Part shown: positions 1 through 7,674 of the stretch, in pieces
How positions within the stretch are numbered: the stretch's first letter is position 1
Layout of the letters: every line of letters starts with the position of its first letter
DNA from: Pseudomonadota bacterium
Lineage (GTDB): Bacteria; Pseudomonadota; Alphaproteobacteria; UBA8366; GCA-2717185
DNA length: 8,260 bases
Assembly (NCBI GenBank): GCA_027619655.1
Contig: JAQCHR010000143.1
Span: 1 to 8,260, forward strand
Direction: 5' to 3'
Position numbers and translations under genes: made by a program
Notes under the pieces: generated by a model
What the model was told of the DNA's origin: nothing
Database searches by the model: none
The model's input: the letters and a program-made list of their open reading frames with translations, nothing else

Positions 1-1
1 C

Positions 2-463
2 GTCCGCGTCGGGATCGCCCATGGCGCCGGCGACTGGTCCAACCGGGCCATGGCCGGCTGGACGGGCCTCGGCCTTGTCACGGTGATGCTCGGCGGCATC
101 GCATTGGTGTTCCTGGTGAAACCCGACTGGGTCGCAGTGATGTTTACCGACGATCCGGTAATGGTCGCCGCTGCGGCGCCACTGATCGTCTTGTCGGCCG
201 TGGCGATCCTCAGCGACGGCGCGCGGGTGGTGATGGCCAGCGCCCTGCGCGGCGCGGCGGAAGTCTGGTCGCCGCCGATCATTGAGGCGATTGCATACTA
301 CCCGGTGATGCTGCCGCTGGCCGGGGTGTTGGCATTCACCCTGGGCATGGGCGTGCAAGGACTGGTCCTGGCGATCGTCGCCGCCAGCGTCGTTTCTGCC
401 GCGCTGCTGGTGCTGCGGTTCCAAATGATCTCGCGGCGGCTACAGCCTACCGGTCCAGCGTAA
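2..463 (+). CDS. MATE family efflux transporter, C-terminal part (5' end outside window)
   Basis: The reading frame is open from base 2 with no start in the window and ends at TAA 461-463, giving the last 153 residues of a membrane protein. MATE proteins are inner-membrane antiporters that export drugs or metabolites in exchange for Na+ or H+, normally with 12 transmembrane helices in about 450 residues. The visible part opens with VRVGIAHGAGDW followed by an Arg/Ala-rich stretch and a Gly-rich helix, which resembles the MATE segment at the start of the second helical bundle. Four or so hydrophobic segments follow (roughly residues 22-42, 55-75, 95-115 and 118-140 of the visible part), ending in a short basic tail. 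A phrase like 'FTDDPVMVAAAAPLI' is also MATE-like. It converges on the minus-strand E1-like gene and overlaps it by 17 bases. Substrate cannot be inferred. The family call is fairly secure; the N-terminal half is not visible. Confidence 0.85.
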   Translation, partial: VRVGIAHGAGDWSNRAMAGWTGLGLVTVMLGGIALVFLVKPDWVAVMFTDDPVMVAAAAPLIVLSAVAILSDGARVVMASALRGAAEVWSPPIIEAIAYYPVMLPLAGVLAFTLGMGVQGLVLAIVAASVVSAALLVLRFQMISRRLQPTGPA

Positions 464-1244
464 TAATCGTCGGGGTTTCACCGCACAGGGCGCATTTCCG
501 GTCCGGCGGAATCTTGATCTTGCGGAAGGTCGTGTTCATCGCGTCATACAGGATCAGGCTGCCGGACAGGCTTTTGCCAAGGCCAAGTAGTTCCTTCAGG
601 ATTTCGCTGGCCTGCATCGTGCCGATTACCCCGGCGATGGCGCCGAATATCCCGGCGGTTTCGCAGCGCGGCGTCGTGCCGGGCGGCGGCGGACTGGGAA
701 ACAGGCAGCGATAGCAGGGATTGTCGCCGCCGAGATGCGACTTGAAGACCGAGAGCTGGCCTTCAAAGCGCAGTAGCGCCCCCGCGACCAGCGTCTTCCC
801 GCCGAGATGGCAGGCGTCGTTCAGGAGATAGCGGGTCTGGAAATTGTCGCTGCCATCCGCGACCAGGTCATACTCCGCGATCAGTTCCGCCACATTATCC
901 GCATTCAGCCGCATGGCGTGTTCGTGCACCTCGATTTCCGGATTGATCCGGCGGATCGTTTCCCGCGCACTCTTTACCTTCGGCGTGCCGACACTGTCCG
1001 TATGATGGATGACCTGGCGCTGCAGGTTCGAGATATCGACGTCGTCATCGTCGATAATGCCGATCGTCCCGACGCCGGCGGCAGCCAGGTACAACAGCAG
1101 CGGCGAGCCCAGCCCGCCGGCGCCAACGACCAGGACCCTGGACTGCAGCAGCTTCAACTGCCCTTCCTCGCCGACCTCGTCGAGGATGATGTGCCGGGCG
1201 TAACGATGCAGCTGTTCGTCGGTGATTTCAGTATGTGTGACCAT
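447..1244 (-). CDS. MoeB/ThiF/HesA-family E1-like adenylyltransferase
   Basis: This 265-residue protein belongs to the family that adenylates the C-terminal Gly-Gly of small ubiquitin-like sulfur carriers such as MoaD or ThiS so they can receive sulfur. Visible features are the N-terminal Arg-Tyr-x-Arg-His-Ile motif (14-19), the nucleotide-binding GAGGLG loop (41-46), the Asn-Leu-x-Arg-Gln motif (73-77), DGSDNFQTR (130-138) with the catalytic Asp, two CxxC pairs expected to bind zinc (C177/C180 and C251/C254), and the conserved TAG...GVIGTMQASE segment (196-214). C194 lies in the crossover loop, where MoeB/ThiF proteins carry a conserved Cys. There is no rhodanese domain, so it is MoeB/ThiF-sized rather than MoeZ-like. 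The start at ATG 1244 was chosen because the family homology begins at 'ITDEQLHRYARHI'; an upstream in-frame extension to 1370 would lie inside cysK. The start is only 1 base after the cysK stop (TGA-C-ATG), implying translational coupling. No carrier protein is encoded in the window, so MoeB versus ThiF cannot be decided. Confidence 0.92.
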   Translation of the reverse strand: MVTHTEITDEQLHRYARHIILDEVGEEGQLKLLQSRVLVVGAGGLGSPLLLYLAAAGVGTIGIIDDDDVDISNLQRQVIHHTDSVGTPKVKSARETIRRINPEIEVHEHAMRLNADNVAELIAEYDLVADGSDNFQTRYLLNDACHLGGKTLVAGALLRFEGQLSVFKSHLGGDNPCYRCLFPSPPPPGTTPRCETAGIFGAIAGVIGTMQASEILKELLGLGKSLSGSLILYDAMNTTFRKIKIPPDRKCALCGETPTIITLDR

Positions 1245-1245
1245 G

Positions 1246-2190
<945 letters not shown>

Positions 2191-2191
2191 T

Positions 2192-2199
2192 TCCGCCCT
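2192..2199 (-). promoter_or_regulatory. Ribosome binding site deciding the cysK start
   Basis: On the minus strand the sequence AGGGCGGA precedes ATG 2190, with the AGGG part 5 bases from the start codon. The alternative in-frame ATG at 2211 has no comparable purine-rich site upstream. This supports the shorter 314-residue CysK. Confidence 0.55.
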
Positions 2200-2236
2200 G
2201 TCAGGTTGCATTGATGTTGGTAGGCGCTGAAGCGTA

Positions 2237-2692
2237 TTAAATCATGAAATCGAACAGTTCCGAAGCATTGCACTGTACCCCGGCGGCGCGCGCCCGCGTG
2301 CACAGGTCTTCGATACTGACTTCGTCCAGCTGCTTCATGGCCGTTTCCTGCAGTTCCATCCAGAGCGGGTGCAGCACGGCCTGCCCCAGTTCAGAGCCCA
2401 CAGGCTCTTCCAGCGGATCGGTCGTCCCCTCCATCTGGTCGACGATGCGGGTGATTTCGCCGAGCGAGATGCGCCGCCTTTCGCGCGACAGACGATAGCC
2501 GCCGCGTGGTCCCCGCACGCCGGACAGGATCTCGGCCTTCACCAGGTTCTGCAGTACCTGTTCCAGGTACCGGCGTGGAATGCCCTGCCGTTGTGCGATC
2601 TCCTTGCTTTGGACCGGCGTTTCCGCCGCGTTGTACGCAATGTCGACAACCGCATCGATGGCAAAAATCAGTTTCTTCGTCAGCCGTAACAT
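2237..2692 (-). CDS. Rrf2-family winged-helix transcriptional regulator (CymR/IscR-like)
   Basis: The 151-residue product is a DNA-binding dimeric regulator of the Rrf2 family. Characteristic features are the N-terminal LTKKLIFAIDAVVDIAYN helix, the helix-turn-helix (about 27-58, including SKEIAQRQGIPRRYLEQVLQNLVKAEI in two helices), the wing GVRGPRGGYRLSR (58-70) and 'ISLGEITRIVDQMEG' (75-89). Some family members, such as IscR and NsrR, bind an Fe-S cluster through three cysteines around residues 90-110. Here that stretch has none; the only cysteines are C131 and C141 near the C-terminus. This makes it more like the non-cluster members, of which CymR of Gram-positive bacteria controls cysteine metabolism and is modulated by CysK. 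The immediate downstream gene is cysK, so cysteine or sulfide status is a plausible signal, but this is inferred from position. Its ATG is 2 bases after the dut stop and has only a weak ribosome site. An alternative role unrelated to sulfur cannot be excluded. Confidence 0.92.
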   Translation of the reverse strand: MLRLTKKLIFAIDAVVDIAYNAAETPVQSKEIAQRQGIPRRYLEQVLQNLVKAEILSGVRGPRGGYRLSRERRRISLGEITRIVDQMEGTTDPLEEPVGSELGQAVLHPLWMELQETAMKQLDEVSIEDLCTRARAAGVQCNASELFDFMI

Positions 2693-2694
2693 CG

Positions 2695-3156
2695 TTATCC
2701 GTCTTTCCCCGTACCCGTCGATCCATATCCGCCGGCGCCCCGCGCGGTATCCGGCAGGCCATCCGCCTCCGCCCATGCGATCTGCGTGACCGGCGCCACC
2801 ACCATCTGGGCGATCCGCATGCCGCGGGCGATGGCGAAAGGCTCCGTCCCCAGATTGGCCAGGATCACGCCGATTTCGCCGCGGTAGTCCGAGTCGACCG
2901 TCCCGGGGCTGTTCAGCACGGTGATGCCGTTCTTCAGCGCCAGCCCGGAGCGCGGCCGGACCTGCGCCTCGTAACCCCGCGGCAGGGCGATCGCGAGCCC
3001 CGTGGGCACGAGCATGCGCGCGCCGGGCGCCAGGGTCAGCGGATCCGCGTTGGCCGCCAGCAGGTCCAGCCCCGCGCTGCCCGCCGTCGCATATTCGGGC
3101 AGCGGCAGGTCGGCGCCATGCGGCAGGCGCTGCACCGTGACAGTGACCGCCGTCAT
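2695..3156 (-). CDS. dut: Deoxyuridine 5'-triphosphate nucleotidohydrolase (dUTPase)
   Basis: This trimeric-type dUTPase of 153 residues hydrolyses dUTP to dUMP and pyrophosphate, limiting uracil in DNA and supplying dTMP synthesis. All five family motifs are seen in order: AGLDL (28-32), RPRSGLA (67-73), the region from G77 to GTVDSDYRGE (85-94) with catalytic Asp88, RIAQMVV (114-120), and the C-terminal arm RGAGGYGSTG (139-148). The arm has Tyr144 where many homologues have Phe; an aromatic there stacks on the uracil, so this is a conservative change. The start at ATG 3156 overlaps the coaBC stop by 4 bases (ATGA), a sign of translational coupling. The coaBC-dut pairing is widespread in proteobacteria. 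Confidence 0.97.
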   Translation of the reverse strand: MTAVTVTVQRLPHGADLPLPEYATAGSAGLDLLAANADPLTLAPGARMLVPTGLAIALPRGYEAQVRPRSGLALKNGITVLNSPGTVDSDYRGEIGVILANLGTEPFAIARGMRIAQMVVAPVTQIAWAEADGLPDTARGAGGYGSTGTGKDG

Positions 3157-4358
3157 GCGTCGGTACCGAAAAAATCGACGATCTGGCCGGCAAGCCTTTC
3201 AGCGACCTGCTGCTTGGTCATAGTCGGCCAGGCCTCGTCCCGGTCGGCGGTGATCAGGTGGATCGTGTTGGCGTCGCCGCCGAACGTGCCCGTCGCCGGT
3301 GATACGTCATTGGCCAGCAGCCAGTCGCATTTCTTGGTCTTGCGCTTCACCACGGCATTTTCGACGACATTTTCTGTTTCGGCTGCGAAACCAATTACCA
3401 GCCTTGGCCGTTTGTTGCCGGGTTTGCTGAGCGTTTTGAGAATGTCCGGGTTCTCGGCGAATTCCAGCACCGGCGGGCCGCCGCCATTCTTCTTCAGCTT
3501 CTGCGTCGCCGCCGTCTTTATGCGCCAGTCCGCCACGGCAGCAACGCAGATAGCGGCATCGGCCGGCAGCGCCTTTTCACAGGCAGCCAGCATGTCGCGC
3601 GCCGATTCGACCCTGATGATGGTCACACCGGTCGGGTCGGGCAGCGCCGTCGGGCCGCTGATCAGGATGGTTTCCGCACCAAGCCCCGCTAGCGCCGCCG
3701 CCACCGCGTGGCCCTGTTTGCCGGATGACCGGTTGGCGATGTAGCGCACCGGGTCGATGGCTTCATGTGTCGGGCCGCTGGTGACGAGAATCCGACGGCC
3801 GGCCAATGCCCCCCCGCTGAAATGCCGGACGACCGCATCGACGATGTCGGGGACATCGATCATGCGCCCGAATCCGTATTCGCCGCAGGCCATATCGCCC
3901 TGGACCGGCCCGATGAAGCCGACTCCCCTCGCCGCAAGCAGGGCGCAATTGGCTTTCGTGGCATCATGCTCCCACATCCACACATTCATCGCGGGCGCCA
4001 CCATGACCGGCTTGTCGGTCGCCAGCAGCGCCGTCGTCGCCAGATCGTTGGCGATGCCCGCCGCCATGCGCGCCAGGATATCGGCGGTCGCCGGTGCCAC
4101 GAGCAGCAGATCCGCATCCCGCGAAAGCTGGATATGCCCCATTTCGGCTTCGTCGGTCAGCGAAAAGATATCCTGATAGACCCTGTCCTCGCTCAATGCG
4201 GAAACCGATAGCGGCGTGACGAATTCGGCTGCCGACGGGGTCAGGACGCAGCGCACGGCAGCCCCTTTCTCCCGTAACCGGCGGATCAGATCGAGCGATT
4301 TATACGCCGCGATGCCGCCCGTGATGATCAGGAGTACGCGTTTTCCACGAAGCGCCAT
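3153..4358 (-). CDS. coaBC: Bifunctional phosphopantothenoylcysteine decarboxylase / phosphopantothenate-cysteine ligase
   Basis: The 401-residue protein catalyses two steps of coenzyme A synthesis: CTP-dependent joining of 4'-phosphopantothenate to L-cysteine (CoaB, C-terminal half) and FMN-dependent decarboxylation to 4'-phosphopantetheine (CoaC, N-terminal half). The CoaC half shows the flavoprotein start RVLLIITGGIAAYKS (7-21), catalytic His75, the PAMN motif with Asn125, and the ACGEYGFGRM clamp with Cys158, all at positions matching the E. coli enzyme. The CoaB half starts near 187 with LVTSGPTHEAIDPVRYI and NRSSGKQG (209-216), followed by the AVADWR motif and a Lys-rich loop. I chose ATG 4358, because the only in-frame extension begins with TTG at 4373, adds five residues and has no ribosome site. 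It is the first gene of the five-gene block and overlaps dut by 4 bases. A possible promoter and palindrome lie just upstream. Confidence 0.96.
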   Translation of the reverse strand: MALRGKRVLLIITGGIAAYKSLDLIRRLREKGAAVRCVLTPSAAEFVTPLSVSALSEDRVYQDIFSLTDEAEMGHIQLSRDADLLLVAPATADILARMAAGIANDLATTALLATDKPVMVAPAMNVWMWEHDATKANCALLAARGVGFIGPVQGDMACGEYGFGRMIDVPDIVDAVVRHFSGGALAGRRILVTSGPTHEAIDPVRYIANRSSGKQGHAVAAALAGLGAETILISGPTALPDPTGVTIIRVESARDMLAACEKALPADAAICVAAVADWRIKTAATQKLKKNGGGPPVLEFAENPDILKTLSKPGNKRPRLVIGFAAETENVVENAVVKRKTKKCDWLLANDVSPATGTFGGDANTIHLITADRDEAWPTMTKQQVAERLAGQIVDFFGTDA

Positions 4359-4376
4359 GAAGGATATGTCCAAAAA

Positions 4377-4402
4377 TACATTACAATGACTGTATTAATG
4401 TA
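4377..4402. promoter_or_regulatory. Inverted repeat upstream of coaBC, candidate operator
   Basis: TACATTA (4377-4383) and TAATGTA (4396-4402) are perfect 7-base inverted arms separated by 12 bases, in an AT-rich patch between two GC-rich genes. A smaller offset inverted pair, TACA (4382-4385) and TGTA (4391-4394), is nested inside. The arms lie 19-45 bases before the coaBC start codon, a position typical of operators. No regulator binding it is known from the sequence. Chance occurrence in AT-rich DNA is possible. Confidence 0.4.
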
Positions 4403-4425
4403 GTCGGCCGCATTCCACTGCGCAA
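4397..4425 (-). promoter_or_regulatory. Possible promoter for coaBC-dut-rrf2-cysK operon
   Basis: Reading the minus strand, TTGCGC (4425-4420) is followed after 17 bases by TACATT (4402-4397). These match the sigma-70 consensus at 3 of 6 and 4 of 6 positions, so the call rests mainly on spacing, the AT-rich setting and the location before the first gene. The predicted transcript would start near 4390, leaving a leader of about 30 bases. The -10 element overlaps the right arm of the inverted repeat. No rho-independent terminator is visible after ubiB, so read-through from ubiE-ubiB is also possible. Confidence 0.3.
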
Positions 4426-4435
4426 GATTGTTAAT

Positions 4436-5971
4436 TCAAAGGACGCGAATCAACAGAATGCCGATAATCGCGATCAAACAGAGGACGACCCAGTTCGGGG
4501 TCCGGTAATGTCGCGCGCCGTATTCGCCGCCACGCCGGGTCATCTGGCCGAATTCGGAATCGCCGCTCATCGACTCGACCACCGCTTCCGCGCGGCCGAC
4601 CAGCCGGGGCAGCCTTTCCAGGTTCGACACCGCATCGGTCACCGCATCGCGGATCCGGGCGTCGGGGCCGCGATTGGCCATCACCCAGTTCTCGACCAGC
4701 GGCTTGGCCAGAAGCCACATATTGACGGTGGGATCGAGCGTCCGGCCGACGCCTTCTGCGACCAGCATGGTTTTCTGCAGCAGCAGGAGTTGCGGCTGCG
4801 CCTCCATTTCGAAGGTCTTCGTGATCTGAAACAGATGCGCCAGCAATCGGGCCAGGGAAATTTCATGTAGCGGTTTGCCTAAAATCGGCTCCCCGATAGA
4901 GCGTACGGCTTGGGTGAAATTGCCGACAGACATGCGGGCCGGAACGTATCCGGCTTCGAAATGAACTTCCGCGACGCGCTTGTAATCCCGTTCCAGAAAT
5001 CCGATCAGCATGTCCGCCAGATAGTTCCGGGTCCGCGCATCCAGCCGGCCCATAATGCCGAAATCGACCGGACACAATGCGCCGTCCCGGGCGACGAACA
5101 TGTTGCCCGGGTGAATATCCGCATGAAAGAAGCCGTCGCGGAATACCTGGTTGAAAAACGATTCGGCGGACCGTTGCAGAATGTCGCGCGGCGCGAACCC
5201 GGCCTCGTCAAGCGCGGCAATGTCGTCGATGCGAATACCATCGACCCGTTCCAGCGTCATGACGCGGCGGCCGGTCCGGATCCAGTCGATTCTCGGCACG
5301 CGGAACCCGGTATCGTTTTCGGTATTGTCGCGCAGTTCCGACGCCGCCGCCGCTTCCAGCCGCAGATCCAGCTCCACATTGACCGTGGCCTCGAATATGC
5401 GCACGACTTCCAGAGGCCGGAGCCGCCGCAAGGCCGGCTGGGTCCGTTCGATCATCCGGGCCAGCCACAGGAACAGGTCGATATCGCGCCGGAACCGGTC
5501 CTCGATCCCCGGCCGCAGCACCTTGACGGCGACATCGCCGTCTTCCGCGGTCCGGGCAAAATGGACCTGTGCTATGGATGCGGCGGCGACCGGTTCGTCA
5601 TCGAAATGTTCGAACAGCGCCTCGATCGGCGCCTGCAGTTCCGCTTCGATAATGGCGCGGGCATCGCTTGCCGGAAACGGCGGCAGGTTATCCTGCATTT
5701 TTGCAAGATCGTGGGCAATTTCCTCGCCAACGAGATCGGACCGGACCGACAGGGCCTGGCCAAGCTTGATAAAGCTCGGTCCCAGTTCCTCCAGCGCCGC
5801 CGCGAGGCGTTCGCCGGGCCGTCCCGCGACCTGCCGCCGGGACAGCAAGCGCGCCAGGCCAACGATGGCCGGCGCCACGCCCATCCGCTCCAGCGGGAAC
5901 AGGGCGTCGTGGCGCGCGAAGATACGGGCAATACGGAGCAAACGCCGGATCTGGGTAATCGCGGAAAACAT
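4436..5971 (-). CDS. ubiB: UbiB, atypical kinase/ATPase of ubiquinone biosynthesis (ABC1/ADCK family)
   Basis: This 511-residue protein belongs to the UbiB/Coq8 atypical kinase family, needed for aerobic ubiquinone synthesis; family members show ATPase activity thought to help extract or organise lipid intermediates. Family hallmarks are the KxGQ motif (KLGQ, 69-72), the Ala-rich loop in place of a normal P-loop (AAASIAQ, 129-135), the VAVKV lysine (K150), the catalytic HADIHPGN block (H283, D285, H287, N290) and the metal-binding DFG (303-305). The extreme C-terminus (about 493-511) is a strongly hydrophobic segment that should anchor the protein in the inner membrane; I see only one clear segment there, whereas two are often described for UbiB. 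The gene begins 10 bases after the ubiE stop and is probably co-transcribed with it. The start ATG 5971 agrees with family length. Confidence 0.96.
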   Translation of the reverse strand: MFSAITQIRRLLRIARIFARHDALFPLERMGVAPAIVGLARLLSRRQVAGRPGERLAAALEELGPSFIKLGQALSVRSDLVGEEIAHDLAKMQDNLPPFPASDARAIIEAELQAPIEALFEHFDDEPVAAASIAQVHFARTAEDGDVAVKVLRPGIEDRFRRDIDLFLWLARMIERTQPALRRLRPLEVVRIFEATVNVELDLRLEAAAASELRDNTENDTGFRVPRIDWIRTGRRVMTLERVDGIRIDDIAALDEAGFAPRDILQRSAESFFNQVFRDGFFHADIHPGNMFVARDGALCPVDFGIMGRLDARTRNYLADMLIGFLERDYKRVAEVHFEAGYVPARMSVGNFTQAVRSIGEPILGKPLHEISLARLLAHLFQITKTFEMEAQPQLLLLQKTMLVAEGVGRTLDPTVNMWLLAKPLVENWVMANRGPDARIRDAVTDAVSNLERLPRLVGRAEAVVESMSGDSEFGQMTRRGGEYGARHYRTPNWVVLCLIAIIGILLIRVL

Positions 5972-5981
5972 GGCCGCCGGG

Positions 5982-6737
5982 TCAGATGCGCCAGGCGGCG
6001 TGGATCGCCGCGATCCCGCCGGACAGGTTGCGCACCGATACCTGCTCCAGCCCTGCTGCGGTCATCCGCGCCGCCAGTTCCGCCTGCGGGGGAAAGCGTC
6101 GGATGCTCTCGACCAGGTAGCGGTATGAATCCGCATCGCCGGCAAACCGTGCGCCCAGCGCCGGAACCACCGCGAAGGAATAACGGTCATAGATATCCGC
6201 CAGCAGCGGCAGGACCACATGGCTGAATTCGAGGCACAGGAACCGGCCGCCCGGCTTCAGGACACGGCGCGCCTCGCACAGGGCGCGGTCCATGTCGGTG
6301 ACGTTGCGCAGCCCGAAGGCAATGGTATAGGCGTCGGTACTGCGGTCAGGAAACGGCAAAGCCTCTGCGTCCCCCACGACCCATTGGATGCCCTCCAGCA
6401 TGCCGCGGTCCAGCGCCCGGTCGCGCCCGACGGAAATCATTTCGGCGTTGATGTCGCAAACGGTCACAGCGCCGCCGCCAGCGTCGCGGAAGCGCTGCGC
6501 GATATCGCCAGTGCCGCCCGCCAAGTCTAACAGATGCATGTTGCCGCGCGGTTTCAACTGGTCGATCAGCGATGCCTTCCACAGGCGATGCACGCCCATC
6601 GACATCAGGTCGTTCATCAGATCGTAGCGCTGCGCGACGCGATCGAACACGTTGCGCACCAGGCGCGCCTTTTCACCCTTCCCGACTTCCTGGTAGCCGA
6701 AATGGGTGGTCTGCTCGTCATCCGCATGTTGCATCAT
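5982..6737 (-). CDS. ubiE: UbiE/COQ5 C-methyltransferase of ubiquinone/menaquinone biosynthesis
   Basis: The 251-residue cytosolic enzyme transfers a methyl group from S-adenosylmethionine to the benzoquinol ring (C-2 of 2-polyprenyl-6-methoxy-1,4-benzoquinol), and in menaquinone makers also to demethylmenaquinol. Seen features are the family N-terminus THFGYQEV (11-18), the first UbiE signature YDLMNDLMSMGVHRLW (38-53), the SAM-binding LDLAGGTGD (70-78), the acidic D95 after the second strand and the second signature RVLKPGGRFLCLEFS (158-172). Two ATG codons are adjacent (6737 and 6734); neither has a clear ribosome site, so the first is used by default. It heads the ubiE-ubiB pair and is divergent from mutM. 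An alphaproteobacterium would be expected to use it mainly for ubiquinone. Confidence 0.97.
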   Translation of the reverse strand: MMQHADDEQTTHFGYQEVGKGEKARLVRNVFDRVAQRYDLMNDLMSMGVHRLWKASLIDQLKPRGNMHLLDLAGGTGDIAQRFRDAGGGAVTVCDINAEMISVGRDRALDRGMLEGIQWVVGDAEALPFPDRSTDAYTIAFGLRNVTDMDRALCEARRVLKPGGRFLCLEFSHVVLPLLADIYDRYSFAVVPALGARFAGDADSYRYLVESIRRFPPQAELAARMTAAGLEQVSVRNLSGGIAAIHAAWRI

Positions 6738-6827
6738 CGGGCGGACGATAGCGTACCGCGCCGGGGTTTGCTAGAACGGGTAATGCCGGAAAGCGTTTCC
6801 CCTGAAACCGGATGACAGGCCGCCGCG
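6738..6827. promoter_or_regulatory. Divergent intergenic region between ubiE and mutM
   Basis: These 90 bases separate two oppositely directed genes, so promoters for both must lie here or inside the starts. I cannot pick a convincing -35/-10 pair for either direction. A short perfect hairpin-capable sequence, GGAAA-GCG-TTTCC, occupies 6788-6800, about 28 bases before the mutM start; its role is unknown. No small gene is supported. Confidence 0.5.
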
Positions 6828-7661
6828 ATGCCCGAACTGCCCGAAGTCGAAACCGTCTGCCGCGGCCTGCGCGTGCCGCTGGAAGGCCACGTCCTGAAAC
6901 GGGTGGCCCAGCGGCGGGCCGATCTGCGGTTTCCGTTCCCGGACGACTTTGTCGCGCGCCTGACAGGTCGCCGCGTGCAACGAATCGACCGGCGCGCAAA
7001 GTTCATCCTGATGACGCTGGATGACGATACCGTCCTGATTGTCCACCTCGGTATGTCGGGGCGGATGACTATCGTCGACGCCGCCGCCGCGCCGCCGCCG
7101 GGCCCGCATGATCATGTCGAATTCGAAACGGATGATGGCGTGCTGGTCCGGTATTGCGACCCGCGACGGTTCGGCATGATGGACCTGACAACGACATCGG
7201 CACTGGGCGAGCACCGGATGCTGCAGCGCCTGGGACCCGAACCCCTGGGCAACGCCTTCAATGCGGGGGTCCTGAACGCGGCGCTTGCCGGCAAACGCAC
7301 GCCCATCAAGGCGGCGCTGCTGGACCAGCGAATCGTTGCAGGCCTGGGCAATATCTATGTCTGCGAGGCGCTGCACCGCGCCGGCATCTCACCGCGACGG
7401 ATGGCCGCAACCATACCGGGCGCGCGGGCCGAGCGGCTGGTCCGCGAGATCCGCGATGTGCTGGGCGAGGCCATTGCCGCGGGCGGCTCTTCGCTGCGCG
7501 ATTATGTACAGGCATCGGGCGACCTTGGCTATTTCCAGCACCAGTGGCAGGTCTACGGTCGGGAGGGCGAACCCTGCCGGCAGCCCGAATGCGGCGGCGT
7601 CATCAGCCGCATCGTGCAGAGCGGACGCTCCACGTTCCTTTGCGCCGCGCATCAACGGTGA
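6828..7661 (+). CDS. mutM: Formamidopyrimidine-DNA glycosylase (bifunctional glycosylase/AP lyase)
   Basis: This 277-residue base excision repair enzyme removes 8-oxoguanine and formamidopyrimidines and cuts the resulting abasic site by beta,delta-elimination. After Met removal the N-terminus is PELPEVE, with the catalytic proline (P2) and glutamate (E3). Other catalytic or binding residues are K58, the wedge Met76 in HLGMSG, DPRRFG (111-116), N175 in AGLGNIY and the zinc-finger arginine R267 in QSGRSTF. The C-terminal zinc finger has C250, C255, C272 and then His275 where the fourth Cys (CPxCQ) is usual, so it reads CCCH. The first pair is spaced C-x4-C. An Ala/Pro-rich loop (85-93) follows the wedge region. 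The start ATG 6828 is fixed by the obligatory PELPE terminus. It probably leads an operon with the next two genes. NEI-type relatives are less likely given the lysine and motif set. Confidence 0.97.
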   Translation: MPELPEVETVCRGLRVPLEGHVLKRVAQRRADLRFPFPDDFVARLTGRRVQRIDRRAKFILMTLDDDTVLIVHLGMSGRMTIVDAAAAPPPGPHDHVEFETDDGVLVRYCDPRRFGMMDLTTTSALGEHRMLQRLGPEPLGNAFNAGVLNAALAGKRTPIKAALLDQRIVAGLGNIYVCEALHRAGISPRRMAATIPGARAERLVREIRDVLGEAIAAGGSSLRDYVQASGDLGYFQHQWQVYGREGEPCRQPECGGVISRIVQSGRSTFLCAAHQR

Positions 7662-7674
7662 TATAGCGGCTGTG

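Noticed and set aside
2237..2692. Assignment of the Rrf2 regulator as IscR.
   Set aside because: The three cluster-binding cysteines are missing and no isc or suf genes are nearby.
2506..3744. Long plus-strand open frame (412 codons) opposite the Rrf2, dut and coaBC genes.
   Set aside because: It runs antisense to three well-identified genes, crosses their boundaries, is rich in Arg, Ser, Pro and Ala with no recognisable domain, and is the kind of frame GC-rich coding DNA leaves open on the other strand.
4359..4373. TTG start extending coaBC by five residues.
   Set aside because: There is no ribosome site before the TTG, and family homology begins immediately after ATG 4358; E. coli residue numbers for His75, Asn125 and Cys158 match exactly from that ATG.
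4910..6226. Plus-strand open frame of 438 codons, with another overlapping one at 5151-6128, opposite ubiB and ubiE.
   Set aside because: Both are antisense to genes with complete catalytic motifs. Their translations are Arg/Gln/Pro/Ser-rich low-complexity protein without family features.
6788..6800. GGAAA-GCG-TTTCC hairpin as a terminator.
   Set aside because: It lies between two divergently transcribed genes where no transcript ends, the stem is only 5 bases and there is no T run, so a terminator role is unlikely.
7081..7107. Repeated CCG/GCC triplets that look like a microsatellite.
   Set aside because: They are in frame inside mutM and encode an Ala/Pro loop; the tract is short and interrupted, so it is probably ordinary GC-rich coding sequence.
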